From Vibrio gazogenes (lineage in GTDB: Bacteria; Pseudomonadota; Gammaproteobacteria; Enterobacterales; Vibrionaceae): DNA of 64,000 nt. The notes under the pieces are model-generated. The model had not been told where the DNA came from, ran no database searches, and saw only the letters and a list, made by a program, of their open reading frames with translations. Below are positions 1 to 11,699 of this stretch, piece by piece (positions within the stretch are counted from its first letter, which is position 1; every line of letters starts with the position of its first letter). The stretch covers positions 1 through 64,000 of the forward strand of contig NZ_CP018835.1 in the NCBI RefSeq assembly GCF_002196515.1. The letters are read 5' to 3'. Position numbers and translations under genes: made by a program.

Positions 1-884
1 AGTGCCACATTCACTGCGACAGCTGCCATTTGTGCCTCTGTACCTTTACCCGTTAACAGGTTTTCAATCAGTTGACGATTGTCTTCAGGTGTACCCCCCT
101 GAATGGCCGATAAAGGATACGTTTTTAATCCGAAGTCTTCAGGTGTTAACAGATATTCAGTGATCGTTTGATCGCGTATCTCTGCTACTAGCGTCGGGCC
201 ATGAATCGCGACTTCATCGAGTCCGGAACCATGGACCACTGCTGCACGTTTCATCCCCATTTTTAGCATGGTCTGAGCAATCGGCTGAATGAGGTCTGGA
301 TCGTAAACGCCCATCAGTTCGATATTTGGCCGTGCCGGATTAATGAGTGGACCAAGGATATTGAAGATCGTTCGGGTTTTCAGTGTTTGACGCACCGGCA
401 TCGCGTGCCGGACGCCACCATGGTACTGCGGGGCAAACAGAAAAGCGACCCCCAGCTCGTCCAGTGCTTCACGGGTTGCCTGAGGTGTCATTGCCAGATC
501 AATACCGAATGCATCCAGCAGATCAGAAGACCCTGATTTGCTGGAAACACCTCGGTTCCCATGCTTGGCGACTTTGACACCGCAGGCCGCTGCGACAAAT
601 GCCGAGGTCGTGGAGATATTAAAGGTATTTGCACCGTCGCCACCGGTGCCGACAATGTCAGCAAAATCGTAGTCAGGGCGAGGAAATGGCGTGGCATTAT
701 CCAGCAGCGCCTGTACAGCCCCGGAAATTTCCTCAGGGGTTTCACCTTTGAGCTTCAGAGCCGTTAACATTGCGGCCATCAGAATCGGGGCCATTTCACC
801 CTGAATAATTTGACTAAAAAGGGTATGGGCTTCTTGTTGAGATAATGAAACCTGTGAGAACAGTTTGTCGATGATTGGTTGCAT
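1..884 (-). CDS. trpD: Anthranilate phosphoribosyltransferase TrpD, 3' end cut by window edge
   Basis: TrpD transfers phosphoribosyl from PRPP to anthranilate, the second step of tryptophan synthesis. The reverse strand reads open from ATG at 884 to the window edge, about 294 codons of the usual ~330–345. It begins [10 protein letters not shown] and contains the PRPP-binding glycine-rich segment [17 protein letters not shown] and the following [19 protein letters not shown], both TrpD hallmarks. It lies 52 nt downstream of trpG in the same orientation, so it belongs to the trp operon. The C-terminus and the rest of the operon (trpC/F, trpB, trpA) would lie beyond position 1. Identification is secure; only completeness is unknown. 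Confidence 0.96.
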   Translation of the reverse strand, partial: MQPIIDKLFSQVSLSQQEAHTLFSQIIQGEMAPILMAAMLTALKLKGETPEEISGAVQALLDNATPFPRPDYDFADIVGTGGDGANTFNISTTSAFVAAACGVKVAKHGNRGVSSKSGSSDLLDAFGIDLAMTPQATREALDELGVAFLFAPQYHGGVRHAMPVRQTLKTRTIFNILGPLINPARPNIELMGVYDPDLIQPIAQTMLKMGMKRAAVVHGSGLDEVAIHGPTLVAEIRDQTITEYLLTPEDFGLKTYPLSAIQGGTPEDNRQLIENLLTGKGTEAQMAAVAVNVA

Positions 885-936
885 GTGGTCCTTTTCCCTT
901 CTCTTGAGACTTTCGTTGGGTCAATAATGTTTCGGC

Positions 937-1521
937 TTAGTTCTCTTGAAGCGCCCATTCAATTGTATTGGCCAGTAATTTCGCGCCATGAGTGGTCATG
1001 ATCGATTCCGGATGGAATTGAAATCCACAGACTTTGTGCTGTTCATGAATGACCGACATGGTTAAACCATCCACTTCAGCGGTCACGGTCAATGCTTCCG
1101 GTATCTCTAAAGCAATCAAAGAGTGATATCTGGCAACGGTCATCGGTGACGGTAATCCCTGATAAACGGTATGCCCTTGATGCGCCATGAGCGAGACTTT
1201 GCCGTGAACGATTTCACCTGCGCCTGCAACCCGGCCACCGTAGGCTTCAACAATTGCCTGATGACCCAAACAGATACCAATGACCGGTATCTGACCGATG
1301 AGTTGTTGTAACAGTTCCGGCATACAGCCTGCTTCGGAAGGTGCGCCAGGCCCCGGAGAAAGAACAACGACAGGGTTTTCCGTCCGGTCGATCGTCGCCA
1401 TGATCTGCGCGGTTTCGATATTATTGCGATAAATGGTGACCTGATGTCCGAGTGAACGAAACTGATCGACAAGGTTGTAAGTAAATGAATCAAAATTGTC
1501 GATAAAGATAAGATTAGCCAT
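937..1521 (-). CDS. trpG: Anthranilate synthase component II, glutamine amidotransferase TrpG
   Basis: This class I glutamine amidotransferase (194 aa) supplies ammonia to TrpE for anthranilate formation. It has LSPGPGAP near residue 55, the nucleophile Cys84 in GICLGHQAI, and the C-terminal FQFHPES triad histidine and glutamate. The open frame continues upstream to 1677, but the family N-terminus [16 protein letters not shown] fixes the start at 1521. The start overlaps the end of trpE by 8 nt, typical of translational coupling between the two subunits. It is a stand-alone TrpG, not fused to TrpD as in E. coli. Confidence 0.96.
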   Translation of the reverse strand: MANLIFIDNFDSFTYNLVDQFRSLGHQVTIYRNNIETAQIMATIDRTENPVVVLSPGPGAPSEAGCMPELLQQLIGQIPVIGICLGHQAIVEAYGGRVAGAGEIVHGKVSLMAHQGHTVYQGLPSPMTVARYHSLIALEIPEALTVTAEVDGLTMSVIHEQHKVCGFQFHPESIMTTHGAKLLANTIEWALQEN

Positions 1522-3115
1522 GACGTTTTTCTCCCTGAACTGAGCGGTCTGGTGCCTGATGAGCCATCTGAATCGCAGCAATGACGGCTTGGGCTTTGCC
1601 TCTGGTTTCATCTGCTTCTGCCTGTGGGTCAGAGTCATAGACGACACCGGCACCAGCCTGAACACTGGCCATTCCATTTTCGATATAGGCTGAACGAATC
1701 ACGATACACGTGTCCAGATCACCTTCACCTGTCATATAACCGACCGCGCCACCGTAGCTGCCCCGGCGCTCTTGTTCAACTGACCGGATTAATTGCATGG
1801 CCCGGATCTTCGGGGCGCCTGTCAATGTTCCCATATTCATACAAGCCTGATAGGCGTGTAGCGCGTCCAAGTCATGTCTTAGCTGGCCGACGACCCGGGA
1901 AACCAAATGCATGACATGGCTGTAACGGTCCGTTTTCAGAAGATCTGCAAGATGGCGCGTACCGGCTTCGGAGATTCTGGCGACATCATTACGGGCTAAA
2001 TCAACCAGCATCATATGTTCTGCGTTTTCTTTTTTATCATTGCGAAGATCCAATTCCAGTCGGCCGTCGAGATCGAAATTGATTGAACCGTCTGGATTTT
2101 TCCCGCGTGGGCGAGTCCCAGCGATAGGATAAATTTCAATTTGGTTGGTATCACTGGCATATTTGAGTGCGCTTTCCGGAGACGCGCCAAACAGCGTAAA
2201 TTTTTCATCCTGAATATAAAACATATAAGGACTTGGATTGGTTTCTTTCAGTTTTTTATAAGCGGCTAACGGGGACGGGCATGGCAGAATGAAACGCCGT
2301 GAAGGGACAACCTGAAAAATATCGCCTTGAACAATATATTGTTTCAGATTGTCCACCACACCACAAAATTCCGCATCACTCATCGAAGGAGACACTGTCA
2401 TATCATGACATACCACAGCGGATGGGAGTGGCTGGATGTCCTGACACTGATGCACAATTGACTTCAGGCGCTGTGATAGCGTTTCAGTGGTCTGTTCATC
2501 CGGGTTAAACAGTGAGCCCTGAACATGACAACTGCCATTCTGGTGGTCGATGATCATCAACGATTCGGCCACATAAAATACATAGTCAGGGCACTGATTG
2601 GTGGTTTCAGCATTGCCCAGCGGTTCAAAGTTGGCAACGAGGTCGTAAGCAAACAGCCCACCTAAGAAAATGGCATGTTTATCAAGTCCGGTCAGATCAA
2701 AACTATGCTGAATCAAACGCAGTGCATCAAATGAGGAAGATTCTTGCAAGCGACTGTCTTCATCAAGTCCTGTTCGCGGTGCATCGAAGTGAAGGGTCAG
2801 TGTCTGTTCGGTCAGTGTTGCGGCAATGTCGGGTTTGATGTTCCGGGCCAGATGATGAATCAGGTGTTCTCCGTTAGTCGTCAGTGCATGAAACGTCACT
2901 TCATGTCCAAAGCAAATCACGCGAACTGCAGCATCAATAAGAAGCAGACTTTTCAAATCCTCTTTCGAATCAATCTCTGCTGATTCAAGCAACAGGCAAT
3001 CACTCTTATGACCACATAAAGTATGAAATACTGCGGTCGGGTCTGCGGAATAGGGTAAGGTTTCTGATAGAAGACGCAGTGTACCGAGCTGAGTGATATC
3101 AATGGTGTTATTCAT
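1514..3115 (-). CDS. trpE: Anthranilate synthase component I, TrpE
   Basis: TrpE (533 aa) converts chorismate plus ammonia into anthranilate and pyruvate, the committed step of tryptophan synthesis. The N-terminal LLLES motif (residues 41–45) is the conserved tryptophan feedback-binding segment. The C-terminal chorismate-binding domain carries [20 protein letters not shown], the [11 protein letters not shown] block and [13 protein letters not shown]. It is the first gene of the minus-strand trp operon and overlaps trpG by 8 nt. A 244-nt gap with a TrpR operator separates it from the divergent rnm, so control by TrpR and by feedback inhibition is expected. Confidence 0.97.
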   Translation of the reverse strand: MNNTIDITQLGTLRLLSETLPYSADPTAVFHTLCGHKSDCLLLESAEIDSKEDLKSLLLIDAAVRVICFGHEVTFHALTTNGEHLIHHLARNIKPDIAATLTEQTLTLHFDAPRTGLDEDSRLQESSSFDALRLIQHSFDLTGLDKHAIFLGGLFAYDLVANFEPLGNAETTNQCPDYVFYVAESLMIIDHQNGSCHVQGSLFNPDEQTTETLSQRLKSIVHQCQDIQPLPSAVVCHDMTVSPSMSDAEFCGVVDNLKQYIVQGDIFQVVPSRRFILPCPSPLAAYKKLKETNPSPYMFYIQDEKFTLFGASPESALKYASDTNQIEIYPIAGTRPRGKNPDGSINFDLDGRLELDLRNDKKENAEHMMLVDLARNDVARISEAGTRHLADLLKTDRYSHVMHLVSRVVGQLRHDLDALHAYQACMNMGTLTGAPKIRAMQLIRSVEQERRGSYGGAVGYMTGEGDLDTCIVIRSAYIENGMASVQAGAGVVYDSDPQAEADETRGKAQAVIAAIQMAHQAPDRSVQGEKRHG

Positions 3116-3299
3116 TTACTGATCCTTTATTCTTTATGCCTTCGTTGCCAACTGCCAGCGTGGTCAAGCGCTCACGCGATGCTGATTCGGGGGTGAAACA
3201 CGGTGACACCGTCTACCCATCAGAAATAAGTGTGTGAGAGCGTTTGGATTCATGTTGAATTCTTGTAACATGGGTGTCTAAATTCAGTTGTGTATTTTT
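3116..3299 (-). other. trpE 5' leader; no Trp-codon run or attenuator seen
   Basis: This is the transcribed leader between the trp promoter and trpE. An ATG at 3271 on the minus strand opens a 35-codon frame starting MLQEFNMNPNALTHLF and ending at a TGA near 3164. It has no tryptophan codon. A short self-complementary segment (ACGGTGTCACCGT) is present, but I see no GC-rich hairpin followed by a U-run before trpE. The expected elements of classic transcription attenuation are therefore not visible. Confidence 0.55.
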
Positions 3300-3333
3300 G
3301 TACTAGTAAACTAGTGCGAAGGTTTGAAGTCAA
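3300..3333 (-). promoter_or_regulatory. trp promoter with TrpR operator
   Basis: On the minus strand a −35 TTGACT (3328–3333) is followed after 17 bp by −10 TTTACT (3305–3310). The −10 lies inside the near-perfect palindrome GTACTAGT-AA-ACTAGTGC (3300–3317), which matches the E. coli trp operator GTACTAGTTAACTAGTAC at 16 of 18 positions. The geometry, with the operator covering the −10, is that of the E. coli trp promoter. TrpR-tryptophan should block RNA polymerase here. The site also lies just upstream of the divergent rnm and might affect it. Confidence 0.93.
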
Positions 3334-3359
3334 GCTTTTATTGGTGAAAAATCAAAAAA

Positions 3360-4205
3360 ATGATGAAAATAGATTTACATAGTCACACCGTTGCTTCTGA
3401 TGGCAAATTATCTCCGGAGGAACTTCTGCTTCGCGCTGTTTCGTTTGATATTGATGTTCTGGCGATAACGGATCATGATTGTGTGGATGGTTTAGATGCT
3501 GCGCATCGATTTATCGAGGCCCAACAATTACCGATTCGTTTGATTGATGGCATTGAAATATCAACGGTTTGGCAAAATAAAGATATTCATATTGTCGGCT
3601 TGAATGTCGATGTCGCTTCTGTGGAATTGAATGACCTGATTACCCAGCAAAAGCAGCGTCGTGGTGTCCGTGCGACGATGATCGCAGCACGCTTGGAAAA
3701 AGTAACCCGACCGGGGGTTCTCGCGGAAGTGAAAGAAATTGCCGGTGATGCCGCGATTACCCGTGCTCATTTTGCCCAATGGCTGGTTGCGCATGGCTAT
3801 GCCAAGACGATGCAGCAGGTATTTAAGAAATATTTAACCCGAAATCAGCCGGGTTACGTCCCGCCAGACTGGTGTTCTATGCAAGATGCTATCGCAGCAA
3901 TTCATGCCGCAGGAGGACAAGCTGTATTGGCGCATCCGGGACGATATGACCTGACGACAAAATGGTTGAAGCGTTTGATTGAAGCATTTGCTGAGGCTGG
4001 TGGTGATGCGATGGAAGTTGCTCAGCCACAACAAGCACCTCAGGAAAGGCGCAATCTGACGAATTATGCGTTACAATACAAACTGCTAGCCTCTCAAGGT
4101 AGTGATTTCCATTATCCTTCTCCGTGGATGGAGTTAGGCCGGAATCTTTGGTTGCCTTCTGATATTGAACCTGTATGGAAAGATTGGGGCTTGTCCGTAG
4201 AGTAA
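3360..4205 (+). CDS. rnm: PHP-domain 5'-3' exoribonuclease RNase AM (YciV/TrpH)
   Basis: This PHP-superfamily metallohydrolase (281 aa) is orthologous to E. coli RNase AM, which trims 5' ends of rRNA precursors. The four PHP metal-binding motifs are visible: DLHSHT with SDG near the N-terminus, ITDHDCVDG around residue 40, HPGRYD near 194, and GSDFHYP near 245. It is divergent from trpE and heads a rightward run with yciO and rluB, the usual gammaproteobacterial arrangement. Two ATGs lie in tandem at 3360 and 3363 with only a weak ribosome-binding site, so the start could be either. Confidence 0.93.
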   Translation: MMKIDLHSHTVASDGKLSPEELLLRAVSFDIDVLAITDHDCVDGLDAAHRFIEAQQLPIRLIDGIEISTVWQNKDIHIVGLNVDVASVELNDLITQQKQRRGVRATMIAARLEKVTRPGVLAEVKEIAGDAAITRAHFAQWLVAHGYAKTMQQVFKKYLTRNQPGYVPPDWCSMQDAIAAIHAAGGQAVLAHPGRYDLTTKWLKRLIEAFAEAGGDAMEVAQPQQAPQERRNLTNYALQYKLLASQGSDFHYPSPWMELGRNLWLPSDIEPVWKDWGLSVE

Positions 4206-4236
4206 GCATCGAGTTGCTCGATGGTGAGGAGTAATA

Positions 4237-4857
4237 ATGAGTCAGTATTTTTATGTTCATCCAGAAAATCCACAAGCCCGATTGATCAATCAGGCTGTGG
4301 CGATTATTCGTAATGGCGGGGTTGTGGTTTATCCGACTGACTCTGGTTATGCATTGGGATGTCAATTAGAGAATAAACGAGCACTGGAACGTATCTGTCA
4401 AATCCGTCGTTTGGATGATAAACACAATTTTACGCTACTGTGCCGGGATCTGTCTGAACTTTCGCTATATGCCCGAGTGGATAATACCGCATTTCGATTA
4501 TTGAGAAACAACACCCCGGGGCCTTATACCTTTATTTTTAAAGGCACCAAGGAAGTACCGAGACGGTTAATGAATCCGCGGCGAAAAACAATTGGTATCC
4601 GTGTGCCGGATAACCGAATTGCGTTGGATTTACTTGAAGCTCTCGGTGAACCACTTATGTCAACATCGTTGATCTTACCGGGGAAAGAGACCACTGAATC
4701 AGATCCGGATGAAATCCGTGATTCACTGGAGCATGCTGTGGATGTGATTTTAAATGGGGGATACCTCGGAGAGCAGCCAACAACCGTGATTGATTTCAGT
4801 GAAGATACCATGGTGGTGCAACGGATGGGAGCAGGTGACCCGACACCGTTTGAATAG
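4237..4857 (+). CDS. yciO: YciO, Sua5/YrdC-family protein
   Basis: This 206-aa protein has the Sua5/YciO/YrdC double-stranded-RNA-binding-type fold. It shows the PTDSGYALGCQ loop near residue 32, the IRRLDDKHNFTLLCRDLSELS stretch, NTPGPYTFIFKGT, and the C-terminal STSLILPG and PTTVIDFS segments. Sua5/TsaC relatives make threonylcarbamoyl-AMP for tRNA t6A. YciO is a paralogue without the Sua5 C-terminal domain and its physiological role is less certain. It lies 31 nt after rnm and is probably co-transcribed with it. Confidence 0.93.
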   Translation: MSQYFYVHPENPQARLINQAVAIIRNGGVVVYPTDSGYALGCQLENKRALERICQIRRLDDKHNFTLLCRDLSELSLYARVDNTAFRLLRNNTPGPYTFIFKGTKEVPRRLMNPRRKTIGIRVPDNRIALDLLEALGEPLMSTSLILPGKETTESDPDEIRDSLEHAVDVILNGGYLGEQPTTVIDFSEDTMVVQRMGAGDPTPFE

Positions 4858-4931
4858 TCATGGTGAAACGGTTGTTGCAGATAATCGTGTTATCAAAAGA
4901 GATGCTTTTTTCACTTTGATTTGAGATAATG

Positions 4932-4960
4932 TGCGGCCGCGATTTTGGGTCGCATTTTTA
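4932..4960 (+). terminator. Rho-independent terminator after yciO
   Basis: TGCGGCC (4932–4938) pairs with GGTCGCA (4948–4954), with one G·U pair and a 9-nt loop, followed by TTTTTATT. It separates the rnm–yciO unit from rluB. Confidence 0.65.
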
Positions 4961-4996
4961 TTCGACGTCTGAGAAGACGACAAGCAAGGTAAGTTA

Positions 4997-5920
4997 ATGA
5001 GCGAAAAGTTACAAAAGGTTTTAGCACGCGCAGGTCACGGCTCTCGTCGTGAGTTGGAAACGTTGATTCGGAGCGGGCGCGTCAGTGTTAATGGCAAGGT
5101 AGCTGTTTTGGGTGAGCGCTTAGAAGATGAAAGTGCCGTGATTCGGATTGACGGGCATGTTGTCTCAATGAAAGCCGATGAAGAATTGGTTTGCCGGGTG
5201 CTCGCTTACTATAAGCCTGAAGGGGAATTATGTACGCGTCATGATCCTGAAGGGCGAAGAACTGTTTTTGACCGATTGCCGAAAATCCGGGGTTCACGCT
5301 GGATTTCAGTTGGTCGTCTGGATGCAAATACGTCCGGACTATTGTTATTTACGACGGATGGCGAACTTGCCAATCGGCTGATGCATCCAAGCCGTCAGGT
5401 CGAACGTGAATACTTAGTTCGTGTGTTCGGTGAAATTAACGAACAGAAGATCAAAAATCTCGTCCGTGGTGTTGAGCTGGAAGATGGGGTCGCTCGTTTC
5501 GAAGACGTGGTGTACGCTGGCGGTGAAGGGATGAATCACACATTTTATGTGGTCATCAACGAAGGACGAAACCGTGAAGTCCGCCGTTTGTGGGAGTCTC
5601 AGGACACGACGGTGAGCCGGCTCAAACGCGTTCGTTACGGCGATATCTTTTTAGATAAGGCGTTGCCTCGCGGCGGGTGGGTTGAGCTTAGTCTGTCTGA
5701 AGTGAATTATTTGCGTAAACTGGTTGAATTACGGCCAGAGCAACGCACCATGATCGACGTTTCTAAAGACAACACGTCTCGTAAACGTGAAAGGGCAAGA
5801 AGCCAGAAAATTCGCCGGGCAGTCAAACGCCATGAGGAGCGGATTTCTACTCCGAAAGGAAGAGGGCAGAGAAGCCAGAAAGTGGCGCCTCAGGCTAAAT
5901 CCAAAGGACGTCAACGCTAG
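4997..5920 (+). CDS. rluB: 23S rRNA pseudouridine synthase RluB
   Basis: RluB (307 aa) makes pseudouridine 2605 in 23S rRNA. It has an N-terminal S4 RNA-binding domain ([17 protein letters not shown]…, residues ~3–60) and the RsuA-family catalytic motif [14 protein letters not shown], in which the aspartate is the nucleophile. The basic C-terminal tail (from ~residue 250, rich in Arg, Lys and Ser) is typical of RluB. It sits after yciO, as in many gammaproteobacteria, and ends at a strong terminator. Confidence 0.95.
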   Translation: MSEKLQKVLARAGHGSRRELETLIRSGRVSVNGKVAVLGERLEDESAVIRIDGHVVSMKADEELVCRVLAYYKPEGELCTRHDPEGRRTVFDRLPKIRGSRWISVGRLDANTSGLLLFTTDGELANRLMHPSRQVEREYLVRVFGEINEQKIKNLVRGVELEDGVARFEDVVYAGGEGMNHTFYVVINEGRNREVRRLWESQDTTVSRLKRVRYGDIFLDKALPRGGWVELSLSEVNYLRKLVELRPEQRTMIDVSKDNTSRKRERARSQKIRRAVKRHEERISTPKGRGQRSQKVAPQAKSKGRQR

Positions 5921-5940
5921 AAAAAGCGAATATAGAACTC

Positions 5941-5971
5941 AAAAAAGGTGCTTTAACAGCACCTTTTTTTC
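5941..5971 (+). terminator. Rho-independent terminator between rluB and cydC
   Basis: AAAAAGGTGCT/AGCACCTTTTTTT forms an AT-flanked hairpin with a U-run in either direction. It can serve both converging genes, rluB and cydC. Confidence 0.9.
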
Positions 5972-6016
5972 ATTCGTCATGTGTTGCACAATCCTGCATG
6001 CCTTACACTTGCACCA

Positions 6017-7741
6017 TTACAGCGTTTGATTGAGTGCATGATATCGACCTTGCTGTGCGATGAGTGCGTCATGGCTACCATATTCAACAATCTGGCCTTG
6101 TTCTATCAGGCAAATCGCATCCATACGTTCCAGTTCGATTAAGCGGTGCGTAATGAAAATCACGGTTTTGTGGGCATAATGAGTACGTAACAGATCCATA
6201 ATTTGTCGCTCGGTCTGCTTATCAAGGCCTTCAGTGGGTTCGTCCAATAACAGGATTTCTCCCTGATGAAGGAGTGCCCTGGCAATGCCCAGACGACGTT
6301 TTTCACCACCGGAAAGATGACGACCACCATCACCTAGCCAAACATCCAATCCTGGTTCATCAAGGAGTTTATCCAGCCCGACCCGACTGAGGACTTGTGT
6401 ATACGCCATATCATCAGCATCTGGTGCCGCGATCTGTAAATTCTCACGTAATGTGCCGTTTAAGATATCAACCCGTTGGCTGACAATGCTCATACAGGCA
6501 CGAAGATCGTGTTCATTCCAGTGTTTCAGATCGGTTCCGGCAATCGATACCTGACCTTGGTTCGGATCCCAATAGCGGGAAATCAATTGAAGTAGTGTTG
6601 ACTTGCCGGACCCAGTCTGACCGACAATCGCAACTTTATGACCTGCCGGAATATGGAGATCAATATCAGTCAGAACGCGTTGTTGCTGATGGTCCGGATA
6701 ATGAAAATTTACCTGTTCAAAACGGATGTCGAACTGACCACTGTGTTGTGTCGGTTCCGTTTGAAACGTTACTTCGGGTTCAGAAGATAAGACTTCATTC
6801 AGGCGTCGTGCTGAGGTGAGTGTCTGACCTAAATGCTGAAATGCGCCAGCAATCGGCATTAATAACTCAAAGCTAGCCATGGTGGCGAAGACAACCATCG
6901 CGATCATCGGGTCCGGCTGAGCCTGACCAACACCATTGGCGACAAACCATAGCATGAATACCAGTGTCCAGCCGCTGGCCAACATGAGCAGTGCCTGTGC
7001 GAAACCACTATAACGGGTATTGATATATTGCCGTGAGATCAGGTCTTGCTGATCTTGCATAATTGCCTGACGGTAGGTTGGCTCGGCACCAAAAATTGTC
7101 AGTTCGCTATAGCCTTGAATCCAGTCCAGTAAAGTGACCCGAAGGTTTGCTTTGCTTTGGGTCAGTGCTGCACCGTTACGTTTGCCCAGTTTGTAAAATA
7201 ACACCGGCCAAGACAGCAGTAATACCAGCAAAATAGCACCGAGTGTCAGACCAACCATTGGGTCAAACCAGTATAGGAATGCTGAAAGAACCAATACACC
7301 CAAGATACCAATCATCACTGGGCTGATGAGTCGCAGATAGACGTGATCCATGGCATCGACATCAGCGACCAGTCGGTTGAGCAGATCGGCGTCACGCAGG
7401 TTGGCGATCCGTCCCGGAATGAGCGGTGACAGTTTCTTAAAGAAGAAAATCCGCAGATCTGCCAACACTTTAAAGGTTGCGTTGTGGCTGACGACTCGTT
7501 CTCCCCACCGTCCGGCGGTTCGTCCAATCGCGAAGCCGCGGACAAAGGCACTGGGTAACATATAGTTGAACGATTGCCGGGCTATCGTTAAACCTGCGAC
7601 TGCGGCTGCGGAAAGAAACCAACCGGATAACGTCAGTAACCCAATTGAGGCACACAGGGTGAGAAAAGCCAATATCATCCCCAGCGTCAGACCAAACCAA
7701 TGCTTTTTATAGAGTTTGAGAAATGGGAGCAAATCACGCAT
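6017..7741 (-). CDS. cydC: Cysteine/glutathione ABC exporter subunit CydC
   Basis: CydC (574 aa) pairs with CydD in an inner-membrane ABC exporter that sends cysteine and glutathione to the periplasm and is needed for cytochrome bd assembly. The N-terminal half has six membrane segments. The nucleotide-binding domain has Walker A VGQTGSGKSTL (~365–375), signature LSGGEKRRLGIARAL, Walker B EILLLDEPTEGLD and the switch histidine in IFITHR. Its start overlaps the end of cydD by 8 nt, so the two are translationally coupled. Confidence 0.95.
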   Translation of the reverse strand: MRDLLPFLKLYKKHWFGLTLGMILAFLTLCASIGLLTLSGWFLSAAAVAGLTIARQSFNYMLPSAFVRGFAIGRTAGRWGERVVSHNATFKVLADLRIFFFKKLSPLIPGRIANLRDADLLNRLVADVDAMDHVYLRLISPVMIGILGVLVLSAFLYWFDPMVGLTLGAILLVLLLSWPVLFYKLGKRNGAALTQSKANLRVTLLDWIQGYSELTIFGAEPTYRQAIMQDQQDLISRQYINTRYSGFAQALLMLASGWTLVFMLWFVANGVGQAQPDPMIAMVVFATMASFELLMPIAGAFQHLGQTLTSARRLNEVLSSEPEVTFQTEPTQHSGQFDIRFEQVNFHYPDHQQQRVLTDIDLHIPAGHKVAIVGQTGSGKSTLLQLISRYWDPNQGQVSIAGTDLKHWNEHDLRACMSIVSQRVDILNGTLRENLQIAAPDADDMAYTQVLSRVGLDKLLDEPGLDVWLGDGGRHLSGGEKRRLGIARALLHQGEILLLDEPTEGLDKQTERQIMDLLRTHYAHKTVIFITHRLIELERMDAICLIEQGQIVEYGSHDALIAQQGRYHALNQTL

Positions 7742-9524
7742 CGAGATTCCCCTCCTGATGTTCAGGTTGCAGTGTATGGTTGGATGTCAACATGGATTTA
7801 AACAAGCCATCTTCATGGCAGAGGGTCTGATAATGACCTGACTGGACAATTTTCCCGTCTTGCATCACCAGAATCTTATCGACTGTCTGGAGTTGAGCAA
7901 GTTGATGCGTGACCAGTAATGTGGTGTGCTGATGGATCTGTTTTGCCAATCCTTGCATGACCAACTGTTCACTTCTGGCATCAAGACTGGCGGTCGGTTC
8001 GTCCAGCAACCAGAATGAACCGCTTTGCAACATGGCCCGGGCGAGGGCAAGGCGTTGAGCCTGACCAACGGACAGACCACCGGAGCGGTCGCTGATCAGA
8101 TAGTCCAGACCATGATTTTCGACAAAGTCAGCCGCAAAAGAATCTTTGAGGGCATTGTCGAGTTGCTCATCGGTAATTTGACGTTTACTTAGAGTGACGT
8201 TGTCACGAATTGTGCCATGAACCAACAAAGGGTTTTGACCAACCCAGCTAATCAGTTGTCGCCAGTCTTCATGGGAGAGCTCGTGGAGATCGACACCATT
8301 GATTAGTAATTTTCCCCGATAAGGCATGAAGCCTAAAATTGCTTGTACCAGCGAGGTTTTCCCGGCCCCGCTTGGACCCACTAAAGCTGTTGTTTCCTGA
8401 GGGTTCAGACGAAATGAAATCGGGCCAACCAGTCTTTTCCCTTCGGGGCTGATGACTTCCAGATTCTCGGCTTCGATGGTGATATGTTCAGGTGTCGGGA
8501 CAGGCTGTGTGCCTGATTTCACCTCATTCACATCGATTTGAAGAAACTCAACAATACTTTCGGCAGCGCCAACGGCTTGTTGTTTGGCATGATAGAAAGT
8601 CCCTAAATCCCGCAATGGCTGATAAAACTCTGGCGCAAGAATCAGTACAAATAGTCCGGTGAACAGAGTAATTTCTGTCCCGTAGTAACCGAAATTCATT
8701 TCCCCGATAAAACTGAAACCAAAATAGACCGCGGTGAGGGCAATGGAAACCGAGGTAAAAAATTCCAGCACTGCCGAGGAAAGAAAAGCGATTCTCAGCA
8801 CGTCCATGGTTCGCATCCGAAAAACTTCGGATGCCGCACGCAAATGTTCGGCTTCGGATTGTGTCCGGTCGAACATCCGAATGGTGGTCATCGCTTGCAG
8901 GCGGTCATAGAAATGTCCCGAGAGGCGTTGCAGCGCTTTAAAGTTTTTCTGTGCCGCTTCCGCAGCTTTGATCCCGACCAGTGCCATAAAGAGTGGCACC
9001 AAAGGGGCTGTCAGCAGAAAAATCAATCCAGCGGCCCAATTGACGGGGAACACGACAATGAGGATGACAAATGGAATCAGCACGGACAGCGACATCTGTG
9101 GAAGGTATCGGGCAAAAAAGTCGTGCATATTTTCGACTTGTTCGAGCACGAGTGTGGCCCAACTGCCTGCCGGTTTTCCTTTAATATAGGCGGGTCCCAT
9201 TTCTCTGAGTTTATCCAGAATCAGTTGCCTGATATAGATTCTGATCTGTTCGCCGCATTTGAATCCGGCAATTTCACGTCCCCAGCTCAGTCCTGCTCTC
9301 ACGGCAATGATTGCTGCAAGTCCCAGAAAATGAGGAATTAAATCCGTTTTAGCGGTCTGTTCAATGATCAGCTGATGTAAAATCGAGGCCAGCAAAGCCG
9401 CTTGGAACAGTAAGAAAATGCTGGAGAGGACACCGAGCCCGACAGCGAGCATCAGCCAGCGTTTTGCCAGCTTGCTTTGTTGGCGGAGCCAGTGATTTAA
9501 GCTACGTTGTTTATTCTTATCCAT
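7734..9524 (-). CDS. cydD: Cysteine/glutathione ABC exporter subunit CydD
   Basis: CydD (596 aa) is the first gene of the cydDC pair and the partner of CydC. It has an N-terminal transmembrane exporter domain and a C-terminal ATPase with Walker A VGPSGAGKTSL, signature LSVGQAQRLALARAML, Walker B FWLLDEPTASLD and LVTHQ. The start ATG lies at 9524. It is separated from the upstream trxB by a terminator, so cydDC probably has its own promoter within ~9525–9600. Linkage to trxB fits a shared role in thiol redox. Confidence 0.95.
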   Translation of the reverse strand: MDKNKQRSLNHWLRQQSKLAKRWLMLAVGLGVLSSIFLLFQAALLASILHQLIIEQTAKTDLIPHFLGLAAIIAVRAGLSWGREIAGFKCGEQIRIYIRQLILDKLREMGPAYIKGKPAGSWATLVLEQVENMHDFFARYLPQMSLSVLIPFVILIVVFPVNWAAGLIFLLTAPLVPLFMALVGIKAAEAAQKNFKALQRLSGHFYDRLQAMTTIRMFDRTQSEAEHLRAASEVFRMRTMDVLRIAFLSSAVLEFFTSVSIALTAVYFGFSFIGEMNFGYYGTEITLFTGLFVLILAPEFYQPLRDLGTFYHAKQQAVGAAESIVEFLQIDVNEVKSGTQPVPTPEHITIEAENLEVISPEGKRLVGPISFRLNPQETTALVGPSGAGKTSLVQAILGFMPYRGKLLINGVDLHELSHEDWRQLISWVGQNPLLVHGTIRDNVTLSKRQITDEQLDNALKDSFAADFVENHGLDYLISDRSGGLSVGQAQRLALARAMLQSGSFWLLDEPTASLDARSEQLVMQGLAKQIHQHTTLLVTHQLAQLQTVDKILVMQDGKIVQSGHYQTLCHEDGLFKSMLTSNHTLQPEHQEGNLDA

Positions 9525-9604
9525 TTTAAAGGCTTTTATAGGAATGAGTTGATAAGGTGCGTTTACCCAGAGGTATCACGGTACACCCGCAGACAAGTAG
9601 TATA

Positions 9605-9637
9605 CAAAATAAAACCCGGTGGGGACACCACCGGGTT
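9605..9637 (-). terminator. Rho-independent terminator of trxB
   Basis: AACCCGGTGG (9613–9622) and CCACCGGGTT (9628–9637) form a 10-bp perfect stem. In the minus direction it is followed by TTATTTTG. It ends the trxB transcript before cydD. Confidence 0.9.
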
Positions 9638-9676
9638 GAGGGGATTTGATATCAAAAACGGTGAAAAATAATGGAC

Positions 9677-11042
<1,366 letters not shown>

Positions 11043-11699
11043 ATGATTCATGGACATGAGAATACACTGCATATTACCCATCTGAGTGATACCGCTATCC
11101 ATCAACTGGCACCTTCGTTTCAACAACTCCCTCACACGGCTCATGCTGACGGACAATATCGACTGAGGCGTTATTCGGTGGTTCAGTTCATCAATGGACA
11201 GGTTGTTGAAACCGATAAACATGATTTCACCCAATCCAGTCACTATAACCCGTTTCAGGGGGATATTAAGCGACAGTTTGAGCCGGTGTTGCAAGAAACA
11301 CTCATGAGTGAAGGGTTGCAGGAGATGTGTTCATTGTTTGTCGAAACGAATGGATTACCTGACGGGCAAATTATCGATGTTCATCAGATGCGGATTGCAT
11401 CGGTTTTTGATGAAACGATGGTGTCACCGGAAGGGGTTCATCAGGATGGCTATGACTACATCGCGATGGTTGGTATTGATCGCCATAATATTGTCGGTGG
11501 TGAACTGATGCTCTATCAGGATCATCATGCGGCGCCGTTTTTCCGCAAAGTGCTGGAAGATGGTGAAGTCGCAATGGTGGCGGATAGTGCATTATGGCAT
11601 AACGCAACACCGATCCGCGCAATAGAACATGGTGAAGAAGGGCATATGGACGTGTTTGTACTCACCGCAAAGGATGGCAACCATGAATTTCACGCCTGA
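11043..11699 (+). CDS. 2-oxoglutarate/Fe(II)-dependent dioxygenase family protein
   Basis: This 218-aa protein resembles the bacterial 2OG-Fe dioxygenase family that includes free amino-acid hydroxylases (PF10014 type). The likely iron triad is His133 and Asp135 in GVHQDGYDYI, and His186 in DSALWHNATPI; Arg192 is a candidate 2-oxoglutarate ligand. The ATG at 11043 follows GAGGAA by 6 nt; a TTG 6 nt upstream is less likely. Its last 17 nt overlap the next gene, a cysteine-desulfurase-like PLP enzyme, so the two are made together. The substrate is unknown. Confidence 0.8.
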   Translation: MIHGHENTLHITHLSDTAIHQLAPSFQQLPHTAHADGQYRLRRYSVVQFINGQVVETDKHDFTQSSHYNPFQGDIKRQFEPVLQETLMSEGLQEMCSLFVETNGLPDGQIIDVHQMRIASVFDETMVSPEGVHQDGYDYIAMVGIDRHNIVGGELMLYQDHHAAPFFRKVLEDGEVAMVADSALWHNATPIRAIEHGEEGHMDVFVLTAKDGNHEFHA

